DNA from: Wansuia hejianensis
Lineage (GTDB): Bacteria; Bacillota; Clostridia; Lachnospirales; Lachnospiraceae
Length of the DNA: 64,000 nt
NCBI RefSeq assembly: GCF_014337215.1
Contig: NZ_CP060635.1
Coordinates: forward strand, 695,501-759,500
Reading direction: 5' to 3'
Positions 43,153 to 52,026 of the stretch are shown here, one piece after another (position 1 is the first letter of the stretch; every line of letters begins with the position of its first letter). The notes under the pieces are model-generated. The model was not told where the DNA came from. It ran no database searches and saw only the letters and a list, made by a program, of their open reading frames with translations. A program made the translations under genes and the position numbers.

Positions 43153-44373
43153 TTAAGAATATTGATATTGCCCGGAGCTGTCGGTGCCGTAGAAATCTGC
43201 GAAGGAGATATCGAAGATATCTGTCTTAAGGGAGGAAAGATCTATCTCGTTTTTAATCAGGTACTGGTAGACGCCGCTGTAATCGATGGAGCCCTGAAGC
43301 AGCAGGCTGTCCAGCCGTCCGTTCCGGAGGATCGCCTTTTTATATCCTGAGGAATCCTGGCGCAGAGTTACGGTGTCGCCTTCGGAAGCGGTTCCGCGGC
43401 CCAGGGAAAGGGTCGTCAGTCCATAAAAATTAATTGTGTTTTTCATGGCATAGCGGTCGATGTATTGAACGGGAATGCCGCACATGTTGTAGGCGGCTGT
43501 TTCTCCTTGTTTCATGGCGTTGGGCCATATGCCGGACAGTCCGGTGACGTCCCCGGCTGCATAGACGCCGGGACAGCTGGTCTGCAGGAAGGGGTCTGTC
43601 TCTATAAAACGGTCTGCCTTTATTTTACTGCCCTTGATACACGAAAGAGAGGGACGGACGCCGGCGGCGACTACGGCCAGGCCGCATTCAATGAGGGTTC
43701 CGTCGTCCAGCAGCACGGCGCTTATTCCGCCGCTGCCGTTAGAAATTGTGTCGACAGCCTTCCGGCCTAACAGAAAACGGCATCCGGCGGCTTCAAAAAG
43801 CCGGCGGTAAGCGTTTCCGGCAGTTTTGTCCAGCTGCAGAGGGAGGATGCGGTCAGCCATCTCGACGACGGTGACATTTTTCCGCTGCCTGAGAAAAGCG
43901 TAGGCGGCGTCCATTCCCACCAGACCAGAACCTATGACCAGAATATTTTCCGCCTGGTCTGCCTGACGGCGGATTGCCTGGGCATCGCTCAGATGGCGGA
44001 GGCCGAAAACATTGCTGGCATTCCGAAGCTGCCCTACAGGAGGGATTAAGCTGTCTGCGCCGGTAGCGATCAGGAGGCGGTCATACAGAAAACAGGTGCC
44101 ATCTTCCAGCGTCACGGTATATTCGTCTGTGCCGATGGCAGATACCGTACTGCCGCCTGCCCAGTATATATTCAGGTCTTCAAAGAAATGCTCCGGAATA
44201 AAAGAAAGCTCTTCTTCCTCCCGCTCGTGGGAGAGATAGCGGTGGAGCATGCAGCGGGAATGTACCTGCCGGTCAGTAGAAAGCATCACAATGCTGGAAT
44301 CAGGCTCCAGAGAACGGATGGTTTTGGCGGCCTGGATACCAGCGGCTCCTGCGCCGATGATCACATGTTTCAT
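43153..44373 (-). CDS. FAD-dependent NAD(P)H oxidoreductase of the CODH cluster
   Basis: 406 residues, with two dinucleotide folds: FAD at IIGAGAAGIQAA (N-terminus) and NAD(P) at ILVIGSGLVGMDAAYAF, then the FAD motif VYAAGDVTG. This is the NROR-like class found beside CooS and CooF in Carboxydothermus, where it moves electrons from CO through ferredoxin to NAD(P) or rubredoxin-type acceptors. ATG 44373 overlaps the ferredoxin stop as ATGA and follows GAGGAGGTG; a longer in-frame N-terminus lies inside the ferredoxin gene and is rejected. Confidence 0.88.
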   Translation of the reverse strand: MKHVIIGAGAAGIQAAKTIRSLEPDSSIVMLSTDRQVHSRCMLHRYLSHEREEEELSFIPEHFFEDLNIYWAGGSTVSAIGTDEYTVTLEDGTCFLYDRLLIATGADSLIPPVGQLRNASNVFGLRHLSDAQAIRRQADQAENILVIGSGLVGMDAAYAFLRQRKNVTVVEMADRILPLQLDKTAGNAYRRLFEAAGCRFLLGRKAVDTISNGSGGISAVLLDDGTLIECGLAVVAAGVRPSLSCIKGSKIKADRFIETDPFLQTSCPGVYAAGDVTGLSGIWPNAMKQGETAAYNMCGIPVQYIDRYAMKNTINFYGLTTLSLGRGTASEGDTVTLRQDSSGYKKAILRNGRLDSLLLQGSIDYSGVYQYLIKNEIDLSSLKTDIFDISFADFYGTDSSGQYQYS

Positions 44374-44822
44374 AGGTTCACCTCCTCTATGTAAATTGCC
44401 TGTTTGGGGCAGGCGGCGACGCAACTGGGTCCGTCCGGGAGGTCCTGGCAGAAATCGCATTTGATTACCTTTGTCCGGGTGGCGCTGTCCGCCTTCAACA
44501 CACCGTAGGGACAGTTCATGACGCACATAAAGCAGGAGCCGCAGCGAGCTTCGTCGTAGAGCACATGGCCGGTGGAGGGGTCCTTCCGGAGAGCACCGCT
44601 CATGCAGGACATCACGCATTCCGGCTGGTCACAGTGACGGCAGAAGATTGGTTTGTAGTTCCCGGAGGAATCCCGCACAATGTGGCTGCGGGATTCATTG
44701 CGGATATCCAGGAGGTTCAGGTCATAGATAGTTCCGGCATCCGCCCGGTGGGCCTCCATACAGGCTAAGGTGCAGCTCAGACAGCCGTCACATTTGGAAG
44801 CATCAATGAAAATACGTTTCAT
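44370..44822 (-). CDS. Four-cluster ferredoxin, CooF/HycB-like
   Basis: 150 residues with sixteen cysteines in four sets: CDGCLSCTLAC, CRHCDQPECVMSC, CGSCFMCVMNCPYG and CDFC ... CVAACP, enough for four [4Fe-4S] clusters. Such proteins accept electrons from CooS. ATG 44822 is eight bases from AGGAGG; two earlier in-frame starts are too close to it. It lies 12 bp after cooS and overlaps the flavoprotein gene. Confidence 0.92.
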   Translation of the reverse strand: MKRIFIDASKCDGCLSCTLACMEAHRADAGTIYDLNLLDIRNESRSHIVRDSSGNYKPIFCRHCDQPECVMSCMSGALRKDPSTGHVLYDEARCGSCFMCVMNCPYGVLKADSATRTKVIKCDFCQDLPDGPSCVAACPKQAIYIEEVNL

Positions 44823-44834
44823 CAGCATCACCTC

Positions 44835-46727
44835 CTAGATGTTTAATCCGCTGCGGCGGTCCAGGATGATCTGCTCCAGAATATCGGCGGATTCCCTGGC
44901 ATCCGGGTTGATGATCACCTGTCCTCCGGTCAGAGATTTCATGTCCTCTGTCAGAACCTTGACAGTGAGCGGGCTTCCGGTCACAAAAGGCGGCAGTCCC
45001 AGATGGAGCGGCAGTCCCAGTGCGAGGCCGAAGCAGCCGTCAGCCAGAGCCTGTTCTTCCAGCCATTGAGCTGCGGAGAGTACCAGAGGCAGTTGAGGAA
45101 GATCTACACCCAGTTCTGCGGCTATTTCCGTAGCCACAATTTCCAGGCGCCCGATAGCCAGGCAGGGACCAAAATTGAGTACCGGAGGGATTCCCAGCTT
45201 CTCGCAAACCGCACGGAGCTTCGGGCCGGCGAATTTAGCCGCTTCAGGGGTCATCAGTCCGCAATTCTCAATGCCTCCTGAGGAGCATCCGGCTGTGAGG
45301 ACGATAATATCCCTGGAAATTAATTCCTTTGTCAGCTCTACTGTGAGCACATCATGGCCGCCCGCCGTCAGGTTGGAACAGCCCACAACTCCGGCAATTC
45401 CCTTGATGTCCCCGGAAACGATCAGATCGATGAGAGGCTTCCAGCTTCCTCCCAGGAAGGCTTTCAGGGAACCCTCACTCACGCCTGTCAGCGTATGGTC
45501 GTTTCCATGATTCTCCAGCAGGTTCAGCGGTACGGAACCACGGCGTTCCTGGTAGGAGCTGATAATTTTATCAATGATCAATTCACTGAGCTGTTCACGG
45601 TTCTGGAAATCGAAGGACAATAGCTCGGCATTGGCTTTTTTCGCCACATCGTCCAGGCAGATCTGCTTGATTTTCAGCTCTTCACAGATCGGCTCGATGC
45701 CGGGAAGCGTACAGTTAAATTCAGAGAGGACGGCGTCGATGGCTCCGGTTGCGAGAATTGCTTCACTGGTATAGTTATTGCCAGCATGACCGTCAAAGAT
45801 TTCTGTATAGTGAGAGCCTCTCAGCTGGAGATCCTGGCCCACGCAGGTACAGCCAACCAGCTTAAAGCCCTTGGCTCCCGCAGCCTGTGCTTTTTTTACA
45901 GCCTCCGGAGAGATGAGCTTATCCTGTAGGTCCACGAAGATCGTGTGCTGATGGCCGGTAATCATGATGTTGATGTAATCCGGGTCAATGACGCGCAGAC
46001 CGACGGGGGCCATCCGAAGCTCCGGCTGTCCCAGAAGCACGTCGTTCAGCAGGTTGGTGAGGGTCAGCCCGTAGATGCCGGTGGAAATTCCCAGCTTCAG
46101 GCAGTCTGTGAGCATGTCCACGGGATCAGAATTCAGATTGGTGGAACATTTCACTACGCCTTTGAATACTTCTGATTTAGCGCCTCCCGGCATGATGCCC
46201 AGCTCTTTCCAGCAGTCTGTCCGGGGAGCATAGGCGATTTTTTCAACCAGCTCTGCCCGCTCATATTCCGGCTTATAGAGATCAGCCAGCACCGCGTCGG
46301 CCACAATCTCCGCCTTTTTATAGGGATCTGGATCAGTGATCCCGAATAGATCAGCGAGTTTATTCAGGGAGGCTATTCCCTTTAATTCACCTCTGGCCCG
46401 GGCAGTGTCTCTCAGATTCCGGGCGGTGTTTTCTACGATGTGGATATAGCAGCCGCTGCCAGAGGCAACAGAACGCAGAAAATTCCTGGTTACGATCGTG
46501 TCCGCGTCGGCGCCGCAGATTCCCCGGGGAGATTTGGGCGTGATCCGGCAGGGACCATTGGCGCAGAGACGGCAGCAGACGCCCTGGAGGCCGAAACCAC
46601 ATTTTGTTTTCTGCGTGTCCACCCGGTGGTGAGAGGTTTCCATGGGAAGAGATCTGATAAATTCCTCCAGGGGTTTGTCGGCACTCTTACAGGTATTACA
46701 TCCATAACATTGGTGATTCATGAGCAT
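44835..46727 (-). CDS. cooS: Ni-Fe carbon monoxide dehydrogenase catalytic subunit, divergent CooS
   Basis: About 630 residues. The D- and B-cluster cysteines are present in KCGFGLQGVCCRLCANGPCRI and GICGADADTIV. C-cluster ligands are recognisable: TGHQH, VGCTCVGQD, EFNCTLPG, VGCSNLTAGG, TAGCSSGGIENCG and NFGPCLAIGR. Two things differ from well-studied CooS: the lysine of the proton-transfer pair (usually in a W-x-x-E-K motif) reads WLEEQ, and the usual His ladder after the B-cluster region is replaced by CYIHIVENTARNL. There is an extra N-terminal CYGCNTC. Start is ATG 46727 or 46721, both after AAAGGAGG. No acetyl-CoA synthase genes are nearby. Confidence 0.85.
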   Translation of the reverse strand: MLMNHQCYGCNTCKSADKPLEEFIRSLPMETSHHRVDTQKTKCGFGLQGVCCRLCANGPCRITPKSPRGICGADADTIVTRNFLRSVASGSGCYIHIVENTARNLRDTARARGELKGIASLNKLADLFGITDPDPYKKAEIVADAVLADLYKPEYERAELVEKIAYAPRTDCWKELGIMPGGAKSEVFKGVVKCSTNLNSDPVDMLTDCLKLGISTGIYGLTLTNLLNDVLLGQPELRMAPVGLRVIDPDYINIMITGHQHTIFVDLQDKLISPEAVKKAQAAGAKGFKLVGCTCVGQDLQLRGSHYTEIFDGHAGNNYTSEAILATGAIDAVLSEFNCTLPGIEPICEELKIKQICLDDVAKKANAELLSFDFQNREQLSELIIDKIISSYQERRGSVPLNLLENHGNDHTLTGVSEGSLKAFLGGSWKPLIDLIVSGDIKGIAGVVGCSNLTAGGHDVLTVELTKELISRDIIVLTAGCSSGGIENCGLMTPEAAKFAGPKLRAVCEKLGIPPVLNFGPCLAIGRLEIVATEIAAELGVDLPQLPLVLSAAQWLEEQALADGCFGLALGLPLHLGLPPFVTGSPLTVKVLTEDMKSLTGGQVIINPDARESADILEQIILDRRSGLNI

Positions 46728-46804
46728 ACATCCTCCTTTAAAATACTTTACTAAAATAGTGCAGATTAACTGCATAAAAAAATCGGGAACCGGCGAAGTC
46801 TGAA

Positions 46805-47206
46805 TTATTTCCGGAGAATTTCAGCAAGACTCTTCTTTCTGAGTTCCTGGTCCAGACTGGACTGAATCCGGCAAAGCTCTCCATGCACGAGGCAGGGCTG
46901 CTTCCGGGTATTAAGAGGGCAGTCATATCCGTGCTGCATGCAGTCAGTCAGCAGGGAGTTGGGGTCAATCGCTGTATATACATCGTACAGCGTCGTCTGG
47001 TCCAGATCACAGAGCAGGGCATAACCGCCTGTGGTGCCGCGGTAGCCTTTGATAAGCCCCGCCTGCTCCAGCTTCCGGGCAACTTTATAAGCGATGGCAT
47101 TGGGCAGCTGTTCCTGGCGCACAATACTGCTGATACTGGAAACCTCACCGGAAGACAATGCGCGGATCATCCGGACTGCGTAGTCACATTCTCTGGTAAA
47201 AAGCAT
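46805..47206 (-). CDS. Rrf2-family iron-sulfur regulator
   Basis: 133 residues, winged helix with the Rrf2 pattern (YAVRMIRALSSG, LPNAIAYKVARKLEQAGLIKGYRGTTGGYAL) and four C-terminal cysteines (DCMQHGYDCPLNTRKQPC ... GELC), of which three could hold an Fe-S cluster as in IscR/NsrR. ATG 47206 lies six bases after AGGAGG. It is immediately upstream of cooS in the same direction and likely regulates it by redox or cluster state. Confidence 0.9.
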   Translation of the reverse strand: MLFTRECDYAVRMIRALSSGEVSSISSIVRQEQLPNAIAYKVARKLEQAGLIKGYRGTTGGYALLCDLDQTTLYDVYTAIDPNSLLTDCMQHGYDCPLNTRKQPCLVHGELCRIQSSLDQELRKKSLAEILRK

Positions 47207-47355
47207 GGTCAACCTCCTGATTGATTAAACTTTAACATATTATACCAAAAAGGTCAAGTATTAATGTGGGTTAGGCTATACAAATTTTTAATAATCAGTT
47301 ATAATAGTACATAGTTGTAAAATTAGTACAGAAATGTCAGAAAGCAGGAATAGTT

Positions 47356-48030
47356 TTGGAAGAGGATAAGAATATTAAAACACAGATTGATGCGCTGAAG
47401 ATAGAGGAAATAGAAGAGTTTCAGGAGATTGCCCAGCCTTTTATCAGCCTGATGATGGAGTTCCGGTGTGCGCTGATGGAGATTGAGACGAAGCTGAATG
47501 TGCTGAACAGTGAATTTGCCCTGACCCATAACCGGAATCCGATTCAGACGATAAAGACCAGGCTGAAGCAGCCTGTGAGCATTCTGGAGAAGCTGCACCG
47601 GAAGGAGCTGGAGGTGAATATATTTAATGTTGAAGAATACCTGGCTGATATTGCGGGGGTGCGGGTGATCTGCAGCTTTCCGGAGGATATTTATACGGTG
47701 GCGGATCTGCTGCTTCATCAGGATGATATCAGGATGCTGGAGATTAAGGATTATATTAAGAAGCCCAAGGAAAGTGGATACAGGAGCCTTCACCTGATCG
47801 TTGAGGTCCCCATCTTCCTGTCGGAGGGGAAGAAGCCGCGCAAGGTAGAGATACAGTTCCGGACGATCGCCATGGATTTCTGGGCCAGCCTGGAGCACCA
47901 GCTGAGGTATAAGAAGCATCTGGAGAACGCTGAGGAGATCAGCAGGGAGCTGAGGGATTGTGCGGATAAGATCACATCCCTGGACTACAGGATGCAGGAA
48001 CTGAGAGGTAAGATAGAATACGCTGACTGA
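47356..48030 (+). CDS. Small alarmone synthetase, RelQ-like (p)ppGpp synthase
   Basis: 224 residues. Synthetase-only RelA/SpoT domain: RLKQPVSILEKL, ADIAGVRVICSF, SGYRSLHLIVEVP and VEIQFRTIAMDFWASLEHQ. No hydrolase, TGS or ACT domain, so it belongs to the small synthetases (YjbM/RelQ). It starts with TTG 47356 after AGGAA. It stands divergent from the Rrf2 gene and may be co-transcribed with the following genes (32 bp gap to the aldolase). Confidence 0.92.
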   Translation: MEEDKNIKTQIDALKIEEIEEFQEIAQPFISLMMEFRCALMEIETKLNVLNSEFALTHNRNPIQTIKTRLKQPVSILEKLHRKELEVNIFNVEEYLADIAGVRVICSFPEDIYTVADLLLHQDDIRMLEIKDYIKKPKESGYRSLHLIVEVPIFLSEGKKPRKVEIQFRTIAMDFWASLEHQLRYKKHLENAEEISRELRDCADKITSLDYRMQELRGKIEYAD

Positions 48031-48062
48031 ACAGAGGTAAAAATGAGAGCAGGGAGGTATCT

Positions 48063-48893
48063 ATGAAGATTTTGGACATGAAGTTTGTACGGGGATTTAT
48101 CAAAATGGCGGACGACGGCTATCAGCAGGGTTGGCATGAACGGAACGGAGGCAATCTGTCCTACCGTCTGAAGGAATCAGAGGTAGAAGCGATCCGGCCG
48201 AGGCTGAACGCAGCAGGGGAATGGGTTCCCATCGGGACCAGCGTGCCCGGGCTTGCCGGGGAATTTTTCATGGTCACGGGGACGGGAAAGTATTTTCGGA
48301 ATATCATTGTAGATCCGGAAGTCTGTGTAGCGATCATCGAGCTGGACGGTAAGGGGGAGAACTACAGGATTCGCTGGGGGCTGGTGGAAGGCGGAGGGCC
48401 GACCAGTGAGCTTCCCACCCATCTGATGAACCATGAGGTTAAGAAACGGGTATCGGGAGGCAGACACCGGGTGATCTATCATGCCCATACAACGAATACA
48501 ATCGCGCTCACCTTCGTGCTCCCTCTGAAGGATGAGGTTTTCACCAGGGAGCTGTGGGAAATGGCTACGGAATGCCCGGTCGTTTTCCCGGAGGGCGTCG
48601 GCGTTGTGGGCTGGATGGTTCCGGGAGGACGGGAAATTGCCGTGGCGACCAGCAAGCTGATGGAGCAGTACAACGTGGCGATTTGGGCCCACCACGGAAT
48701 GTTCTGTTCCGGAGAAGACTTCGATCTGACCTTCGGGCTGATGCACACGGTGGAAAAATCAGCGGAGATACTGATTAAGGTGCTGTCTATGAGCCCTGCG
48801 AAGCTGCAGACCATCACGCCGGATAATTTCAGGGAACTGGCAGAGGGGTTCCGCATCCGGCTGCCGGAGAAGTTTCTGTATGAAAAACAATAA
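48063..48893 (+). CDS. rhaD: RhaD-like class II aldolase
   Basis: 276 residues of the RhaD subfamily: WHERNGGNLS, FFMVTGTGKYFRN, WGLVEGGGPTSELPTH with catalytic Glu116, and zinc ligands in VIYHAHTTN (His140, His142) and WAHHGMF. RhaD splits L-rhamnulose-1-phosphate into dihydroxyacetone phosphate and lactaldehyde. No rhamnose isomerase or kinase is nearby. Instead mtnK and mtnA follow, so its real substrate here may be 5-methylthioribulose-1-phosphate or 5-deoxyribulose-1-phosphate. GGGAGG precedes ATG 48063. Confidence 0.85.
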   Translation: MKILDMKFVRGFIKMADDGYQQGWHERNGGNLSYRLKESEVEAIRPRLNAAGEWVPIGTSVPGLAGEFFMVTGTGKYFRNIIVDPEVCVAIIELDGKGENYRIRWGLVEGGGPTSELPTHLMNHEVKKRVSGGRHRVIYHAHTTNTIALTFVLPLKDEVFTRELWEMATECPVVFPEGVGVVGWMVPGGREIAVATSKLMEQYNVAIWAHHGMFCSGEDFDLTFGLMHTVEKSAEILIKVLSMSPAKLQTITPDNFRELAEGFRIRLPEKFLYEKQ

Positions 48894-48917
48894 ATTGCCG
48901 GGAGGTAAGAATATAAG

Positions 48918-49532
48918 ATGAAAGAATTTTTACAGCGGACAAAATTGATGACCGCACTGACTTCCATACTCTTGATCATACTCGGGATTTTACTGATTAC
49001 GAATCCCACGGGCGCCGTGCTGACGGTCTGCCGGATTGTGGGCTGTATCCTGTTCATTTCCGGCATTGTGCTGATTGTGATGTTCCTGTCCCGGAAGGGC
49101 TGGGAGACGGGCAGCACCTGGGATGTGGCAATGTGTGTGCTGGGCGCCGTGATGCTGGCCGTAGGAGTGTTTATTGTCATACGGCCCGGAGCGGTGGTGG
49201 GCTTTGTCGGCATTCTGTTTGCGATCATCCTGTTCCTTCACGCGATCTATGATTTTCGTGAGATGCTGAACCTGAAGAGGATGAATGACGAGAGATGGTG
49301 GATCAGCCTGATCTGCGCCGCGGTGACATTTCTCATGGGCATACTGATCCTGATGTCGCCGATCGCGGTTCCGGCCATTATGACAGTGCTGACAGGTATT
49401 TTTCTGATCTTCGACGGATTAGCGGAGCTGTTTATCGCGTTCCGTGTTCTTCAGGTCGGTAAACGCTGGGAGCAGGAAGGCTTTCCTGACAAAAAGGTGA
49501 TAGAGGGAAAAGCCGAAGAAATAGATGAATAA
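48918..49532 (+). CDS. HdeD-like (DUF308) membrane protein
   Basis: 204 residues with six hydrophobic segments in three hairpin pairs, the HdeD/DUF308 pattern, and a charged C-terminal tail. Family members are small membrane proteins of unknown role, some linked to acid stress. It lies between the aldolase and mtnK with 24- and 23-bp gaps and is therefore in the same operon. GGGAGGT precedes ATG 48918. Confidence 0.8.
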   Translation: MKEFLQRTKLMTALTSILLIILGILLITNPTGAVLTVCRIVGCILFISGIVLIVMFLSRKGWETGSTWDVAMCVLGAVMLAVGVFIVIRPGAVVGFVGILFAIILFLHAIYDFREMLNLKRMNDERWWISLICAAVTFLMGILILMSPIAVPAIMTVLTGIFLIFDGLAELFIAFRVLQVGKRWEQEGFPDKKVIEGKAEEIDE

Positions 49533-49555
49533 TGTATATACGGGAGGAAATGACG

Positions 49556-50782
49556 ATGTCTGAGTATCAGTCTTATTTTCTGATGAAGCCGGAGGATGCG
49601 CCGGCTTATGTACAGGCGAAATTGAATTATTTTCCGGAGGGCCACAGGCTTGCGGGCACGGAAATCGGCGACGGGAATATCAACTATGTATTTCGTGTGG
49701 TGGACCAGGATACGGGAAAGTCCATCATCGTGAAGCAGGCAGGGCTCAAAACCAGAATTGAGCCGGATCTGGGCGTCTCCACAGACAGAGGCCGGATTGA
49801 GGCCAAGATTCTGAAAATACAGAATGAATTCGCGCCGGGACTGGTTCCGGAGATCTATTTATATGATGAAATCATGTGCGCGATGATTATGGAAGACATG
49901 GTCGGCCACACCATGATGAGGACAGGGCTGCTGAATCATGAGACATATCCGGAATTTGCGGACCATGTGACAACATTTTTGGCAAACTGCCTGCTGCGCA
50001 CCTCTGATCTGGTCATGAACCATAAGGAAAAGAAAGAGTTGGTGAAGGAATTTATCAATCCGGATCTGTGCGGGATTACTGAGGATTTGGTTTTCATGGA
50101 GCCATATACGGACTGCTTTGACAGGAATCATGTATTTCCACCAAACAAAGCCTTCATCCAGAAGGAGCTGTATGAGGATGAATCGTTGCGCCTGGAGGCC
50201 GCCAAACTGAAATTTGAGTTCATGAATCATGCCCAGGCCCTGATCCATGGCGACCTGCACACAGGTTCTGTGTTCATCAATCAGGAGCATACGTATATCT
50301 TTGACCCGGAATTCGCTTTTTACGGGCCGATGGGTTATGATATCGGGAATGTGATCGCCAACCTGCTGTTCGCATGGTGCAACGGGGATGCGGAGATCGA
50401 AGAACCGGAAAAACGTGAAGAATTCTGTACCTGGTGCCTTGATGCCATTGCCGATACAGTTGACCTGTTCGTTCAGAAATATGACAGTGTCTATGATGAA
50501 TATTCGACAGAGCTGATGGCCAGGACTCCAGGCTTTAAGGCCTGGTACCTGTCAGGGATTCTGGCAGATACGGCGGGAGCGGCTGGTACAGAGGGTATCC
50601 GGCGGATTGACGGGATGGCGAATGTGAAGGATATCACTTCGATTTCCGATGAGAGCAAACGTGCGCGGGCTGAGCGAATTGTGGTCACTTTTGCAAAAGA
50701 CTGCATTATGAACCGTGAAAGTTTCATCTGTGGGGCGGATTACGTGGCGGCTATCCAGCGTGCGGTGGAAAAACACAGCTGA
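49556..50782 (+). CDS. mtnK: S-methyl-5-thioribose kinase MtnK
   Basis: 408 residues, APH-like kinase fold with IHGDLHTGSVFI (catalytic Asp) and YIFDPEFAFYGPMGYDIGN (metal-binding Asp), both typical of MtnK. It phosphorylates methylthioribose, the nucleoside-derived by-product of polyamine and autoinducer synthesis, at C1. ATG 49556 is eight bases after GGAGG, better than the frame's earlier starts. Confidence 0.93.
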   Translation: MSEYQSYFLMKPEDAPAYVQAKLNYFPEGHRLAGTEIGDGNINYVFRVVDQDTGKSIIVKQAGLKTRIEPDLGVSTDRGRIEAKILKIQNEFAPGLVPEIYLYDEIMCAMIMEDMVGHTMMRTGLLNHETYPEFADHVTTFLANCLLRTSDLVMNHKEKKELVKEFINPDLCGITEDLVFMEPYTDCFDRNHVFPPNKAFIQKELYEDESLRLEAAKLKFEFMNHAQALIHGDLHTGSVFINQEHTYIFDPEFAFYGPMGYDIGNVIANLLFAWCNGDAEIEEPEKREEFCTWCLDAIADTVDLFVQKYDSVYDEYSTELMARTPGFKAWYLSGILADTAGAAGTEGIRRIDGMANVKDITSISDESKRARAERIVVTFAKDCIMNRESFICGADYVAAIQRAVEKHS

Positions 50783-50830
50783 TCAGAAAAAGAATAGCGA
50801 TACTGTACATTCAGGAAGAGGTATTTCATC

Positions 50831-51916
50831 ATGAGTGAAAAAATGAAAACAATTATGGACTACGATACCGTGGCCCTGGACGAGGAACGCCATGCTCTGG
50901 CTATTATCGACCAGACGCAGCTCCCGTACCGGACGGAAATCCTGTATCTCACCACGCAGAAGGAGATCTGGAATGCCATTTATCTTCTGCAGGTCCGGGG
51001 GGCACCGGCCATCGGCGTTTCGGCCGCGATCGGAATTTATCTGGCCGCCAGAGAGATACAGGCAGATCATTTTGAAGAATTTTACCGGCAGTTCCAGGAG
51101 GCGAAGGACTACCTGGATTCCTCACGTCCGACGGCAGTCAATCTTTCCTGGGCACTGAAGCGTCAAGAGCAGGTGGTGCTGGCCAACAGGGAACGGAGCG
51201 TTCCGGAGATTGTGGAAGCCCTGCATCAGGAGGCACTGAATATCCGGGAAGAAGATATCCGGGTCTGCCGGGCGATCGGTGAAAATGGGCTGACCCTGGT
51301 TAAGCCGGGAGACGGCCTTCTGACCCACTGCAATGCCGGAAAGCTGGCCGCCGTGAAATATGGGACGGCTACCGCCCCTATGTATCTGGGACAGGAGAGA
51401 GGCTACGGTTTCCGGATCTATGCGGATGAGACGAGGCCGTTGCTTCAGGGAGCCAGGCTGACGGCTTATGAGCTTCAGGAATCCGGGCTGGATGTGACGC
51501 TGCTCTGCGATAACATGTCGGCGGCGGCCATGAGGAACGGATGGATTAACGCGGTCTTCGTGGGATGCGACCGTGTGGCGGCCAACGGGGATACTGCCAA
51601 CAAAATCGGAACGTCCCTGGTGGCTCTGGCGGCAAAAAGGTACCACATTCCATTTTACGTTTGCGCCCCCACCTCCACAATTGATATGGAAACAGCCACG
51701 GGCGGGGATATTCATATCGAACAGAGGAAAGACTATGAAGTGACGGAGATGTGGTACGAGCGGCGGATGGCGCCTGAGGGAGTTAAGGTTTTTAATCCGG
51801 CCTTTGATGTGACAGATAATGACCTGATAACCGGAATCGTGACGGAATACGGTGTGGCGAAGGCTCCCTATAAAGAGGCATTTGAAGAAATATTTCGAAA
51901 AAAAATGAAAGAATAA
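50831..51916 (+). CDS. mtnA: S-methyl-5-thioribose-1-phosphate isomerase MtnA
   Basis: 361 residues with the eIF2B-like fold and MtnA signatures LQVRGAPAIGVSAAIG, THCNAGKLAAVKYGTA, DNMSAAAM and VGCDRVAANGDTANKIGT. It turns methylthioribose-1-phosphate into methylthioribulose-1-phosphate, the substrate of either the MtnB dehydratase or a DHAP-forming aldolase. Neither mtnB, mtnD nor mtnW is present here. Confidence 0.95.
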   Translation: MSEKMKTIMDYDTVALDEERHALAIIDQTQLPYRTEILYLTTQKEIWNAIYLLQVRGAPAIGVSAAIGIYLAAREIQADHFEEFYRQFQEAKDYLDSSRPTAVNLSWALKRQEQVVLANRERSVPEIVEALHQEALNIREEDIRVCRAIGENGLTLVKPGDGLLTHCNAGKLAAVKYGTATAPMYLGQERGYGFRIYADETRPLLQGARLTAYELQESGLDVTLLCDNMSAAAMRNGWINAVFVGCDRVAANGDTANKIGTSLVALAAKRYHIPFYVCAPTSTIDMETATGGDIHIEQRKDYEVTEMWYERRMAPEGVKVFNPAFDVTDNDLITGIVTEYGVAKAPYKEAFEEIFRKKMKE

Positions 51917-51945
51917 GAAATTTTCGAAAGAAATCATAAAAAAAC

Positions 51946-51973
51946 GGCCGGCCGCATTGACCGGCCATTTTTT
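51946..51973 (+). terminator. Terminator after mtnA
   Basis: GGCCGG (51946-51951) and CCGGCC (51961-51966) followed by ATTTTTT. Confidence 0.88.
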
Positions 51974-52026
51974 GTGCGGTATAGTTGAGACTAAGTAGAT
52001 TGCAGAATTTTCGGAGGAAGAAGACA

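Noticed and set aside
43153..44619. Flavoprotein with an 82-residue N-terminal extension
   Set aside because: The extension is out-of-frame ferredoxin sequence; ATG 44373 has the ribosome-binding site and the FAD motif starts there.
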